Assembly (NCBI GenBank): GCA_964466745.1
Contig: CAYXOX010000163.1
Coordinates: 1 to 6,342, forward strand
DNA length: 6,342 bases
Reading direction: 5' to 3'
From: CAYXOX01 sp964466745
GTDB taxonomy: Bacteria > Pseudomonadota > Alphaproteobacteria > Rhodobacterales > Rhodobacteraceae
Part shown: positions 6,274-6,342 of the stretch, piece by piece
Layout of the letters: each line of letters begins with the position of its first letter
How positions within the stretch are numbered: the first letter of the stretch is position 1
Notes under the pieces: generated by a model
The model's input: the letters and a program-made list of their open reading frames with translations, nothing else
The model's database searches: none
What the model was told of the DNA's origin: nothing
Translations under genes and position numbers: made by a program

Positions 6274-6342
<69 letters not shown>

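Overview
The window is GC-rich bacterial chromosome carrying five protein genes and one tRNA gene, all consistent with core rather than accessory DNA. The protein families, the high GC, and my recollection of a similar gene order (clpA, M23 peptidase, OmpA-type protein, ExbB/MotA-type protein, gamma-glutamylcyclotransferase) suggest an alphaproteobacterium, most likely of the Rhodobacterales. That placement is inference; no marker in the window proves it. I see no transposase, integrase, CRISPR array or phage gene.

Layout. Left part, plus strand: the 3' portion of clpA (the unfoldase of the ClpAP protease, cut by the left edge), followed 7 nt later by a secreted M23-family peptidoglycan peptidase with a GTG start. 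The two may be co-transcribed. Middle and right, minus strand, converging on the M23 gene: reading in the direction of transcription from the right edge, a tRNA-Ala (anticodon GGC; 5' acceptor strand cut by the edge), a ChaC-like gamma-glutamylcyclotransferase, then a tight two-gene unit made of a MotA/TolQ/ExbB-type proton-channel protein and a MotB-type protein with one membrane segment, a coiled coil of about 470 residues and a C-terminal OmpA peptidoglycan-binding domain. The last two are separated by only 3 nt.

How the genes work together. The MotA-like/MotB-like pair has the parts of an ion-driven stator: four predicted membrane helices with the ExbB/MotA signatures in one protein, and a membrane-embedded Asp plus a peptidoglycan-anchoring domain in the other. 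No flagellar, Tol or TonB gene is in view. It is the most interesting part of the window, because its periplasmic stalk is far longer than in MotB, TolR or ExbD and contains three tandem 28-residue (four-heptad) repeats. The neighbouring M23 enzyme also acts on peptidoglycan, but it lies on the opposite strand, so a functional link is only a hypothesis. ClpA, ChaC and tRNA-Ala are housekeeping functions.

The intergenic stretches (2250-2328, 5494-5668, 6221-6273) are short. None holds a convincing intrinsic terminator or a clear sigma-70 promoter. A perfect 12-bp palindrome lies just upstream of the ChaC gene.
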